A stretch of 64,000 bases of DNA from the NCBI GenBank assembly GCA_963920525.1, contig OY986436.1, forward strand, positions 6,932,501 to 6,996,500. Reading direction: 5' to 3'. The notes beneath the pieces were generated by a model. It saw only the letters and a program-made list of their open reading frames with translations, searched no databases and had not been told where the DNA came from. The position numbers and the translations under genes are program-made. Positions 62,836 through 64,000 of the stretch are shown piece by piece. The stretch's first letter is position 1. Every line of letters begins with the position of its first letter. Source of the DNA: Dichetophora obliterata (lineage: Eukaryota; Arthropoda; Insecta; Diptera; Sciomyzidae).

Positions 62836-64000
62836 ACTCCTCTGGAATCTGGTAGTGAACAATGTGCTGCTGTCTCTAGAGAGGGAGGGCTGTGTTGTGG
62901 CAGCATACGCCGATGACCTAGCAATCGCAGTCAGAGGCAAATTTCCCACTACCATACGCGACGTCATGCAAAGAGCTCTTTGCAAACTCGAGCAATGGGC
63001 CAAATCCTGTGGTCTTGGAGTAAATCCGGCCAAAACAGACTTGGTCCTTTTCACAAGGAAACATAGAATTCCGTCTCTCACACCAATCATGCTTAATGGG
63101 TCTGCATTGTCCGTATCGGAAAATGCAAAATATCTAGGACTCATTCTTGATAGGAAACTTAGCTGGAAACTTAATATTCTTGAGCGTACGAAGAAAGCGA
63201 CAGTTGCGCTGTACACTTGCAAAAAAGCTATAGGGAAAAGATGGGGGTTTTCCCCAAATATCGTTCACTGGCTGTATAAAGGGGTCATTAGACCTATACT
63301 TCTATATGGAGCATCGATATGGTGGCCTGCTTTGGACAAGGTCACATATTTAAACCAGCTCCAAAAAGTCCAAAGAATGGCATCTATTTGCATCAGTGGT
63401 GCTCTGAGAACAACACCGACTGCGGCTTTAGAGACCTTATTACACCTTCTACCGCTTGACTTGGTTGCTAGGCAACAGGCAGCTTGTTCGGCGGTCAGAC
63501 TTAGGGAAACTGGAGTATGGAAAAGCCTGGGTTCAGGACACGCATCTATACTCTACAAATTCAACTTCATTCCACCAAGGACTGATTATTGTAAACCACT
63601 GCTTTCCTTTGATGGAAACTACGGTACGCTTATTCCGCCTAGAACATACTGGAATAAAGGTGCGCCGTGGAAACCGGGGTGTCTTTATTTCTATACAGAT
63701 GGGTCAAAATTAAATGGCAAGGTCGGGTACGGGGTCTACTCAAAAGAATTAGGGGTATCCTTAGTTCGTAGGCTGCCGGATCACTGTAGTGTTTACCAAG
63801 CCGAAATGATGGCGATTAAAGAAGTTGCAACCTGGCTCTCAGAGAACGTCATCTCTAAACGAGAAATACATATTTTCTCGGACAGCCAAGCAGCGATCAA
63901 ATCGATTGAGCAGGTATCCATCAACTCTAAAGTAGCCAGAGAATGCCGTGCTGCATTAGGCGAAATGTCAAAGTTCTTTGACATCAGCTTAATCTGGGTA
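62831..64000 (+). pseudogene. I/LOA-like LINE, sense 3' segment (RT palm to RNase H), runs off window
   Basis: Plus strand, open to the window end: SPLLWNLVVNNVLLSLEREG, VVAAYADDLAIAVRG (active site YADD), [46 protein letters not shown] (RNase H first Asp), YQAEMMAIKE and IFSDSQAAIKS (Glu and second Asp). Compared with the 30.5-34.5 kb copy it continues from the point where the inverted segment stops. No stop codon was noted in about 1.1 kb. The 3' end is outside. Confidence 0.85.

Overview
This is a eukaryotic window: AT-rich, intron-bearing and dense in transposable elements. Two host genes are visible. One is a complete or nearly complete Marf1 orthologue (RRM plus tandem LOTUS domains, no NYN nuclease domain) on the plus strand. 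The other is the 3' end of a carnitine/acylcarnitine mitochondrial carrier of the congested-like-trachea (colt) type on the minus strand, convergent with Marf1. Both products, the CAG/CAA-rich N-terminus, 51-69 bp introns beside multi-kilobase TE-filled introns, and the transposon spectrum (BEL/Pao, Ty3/Gypsy, Jockey-like, I/LOA-like, mariner, Tc1, piggyBac, hAT and many MITEs) point to a higher fly (Diptera, Schizophora; a tephritid would fit, but that is inference).

Layout. 1-26 kb holds no host exon I can support. It is a graveyard of mobile elements: a Jockey-type LINE split by a 1.1 kb MITE (4.7-9 kb), hAT and mariner transposase remnants (10.4-13.2 kb), a tandem repeat interrupted by two TIR elements (14.1-16.3 kb), an internally deleted piggyBac-like element with TTAA flanks (20.3-21.6 kb), and two back-to-back giant palindromes (22.9-25.1 kb), the first carrying a MITE that carries a tRNA-derived SINE. 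26.1-47.9 kb is Marf1 in nine coding exons, with GT/AG junctions and a continuous frame of about 1430 codons. Its 10.4 kb intron holds an I/LOA-like LINE inserted in a MITE and a 5'-truncated Jockey-like LINE. Its 6.7 kb intron holds an 863 bp MITE and a 4 kb Tc1-like element that was itself hit by a 2.4 kb element containing further MITEs.

48.9-49.3 kb carries the last two exons of the carrier; its 5' exons are not in the window, so its next intron upstream probably exceeds 14.6 kb. Around this lie a decayed Ty3/Gypsy fragment (50-51.9 kb), a 40 bp-period minisatellite (52 kb) and a structurally intact BEL/Pao retrotransposon (52.76-59.78 kb). That element has 756 bp LTRs differing at one base, a 1771-codon open polyprotein, a tRNA-Tyr-like primer site, a polypurine tract and a 5 bp target duplication, and it sits inside an older MITE. 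The right end has a processed ubiquitin-RpL40 pseudogene (61.6 kb) and an I/LOA-like LINE whose 5' part is inverted relative to its 3' part (62.1-64 kb), the arrangement expected from twin priming.

I found no convincing new cellular system. The most original signal is that several sequence-unrelated TIR elements share one terminal formula (TA, then GGG-N2-R-TTCA), which suggests a common mobilising transposase, together with unusually legible nesting that gives internal empty-site controls.
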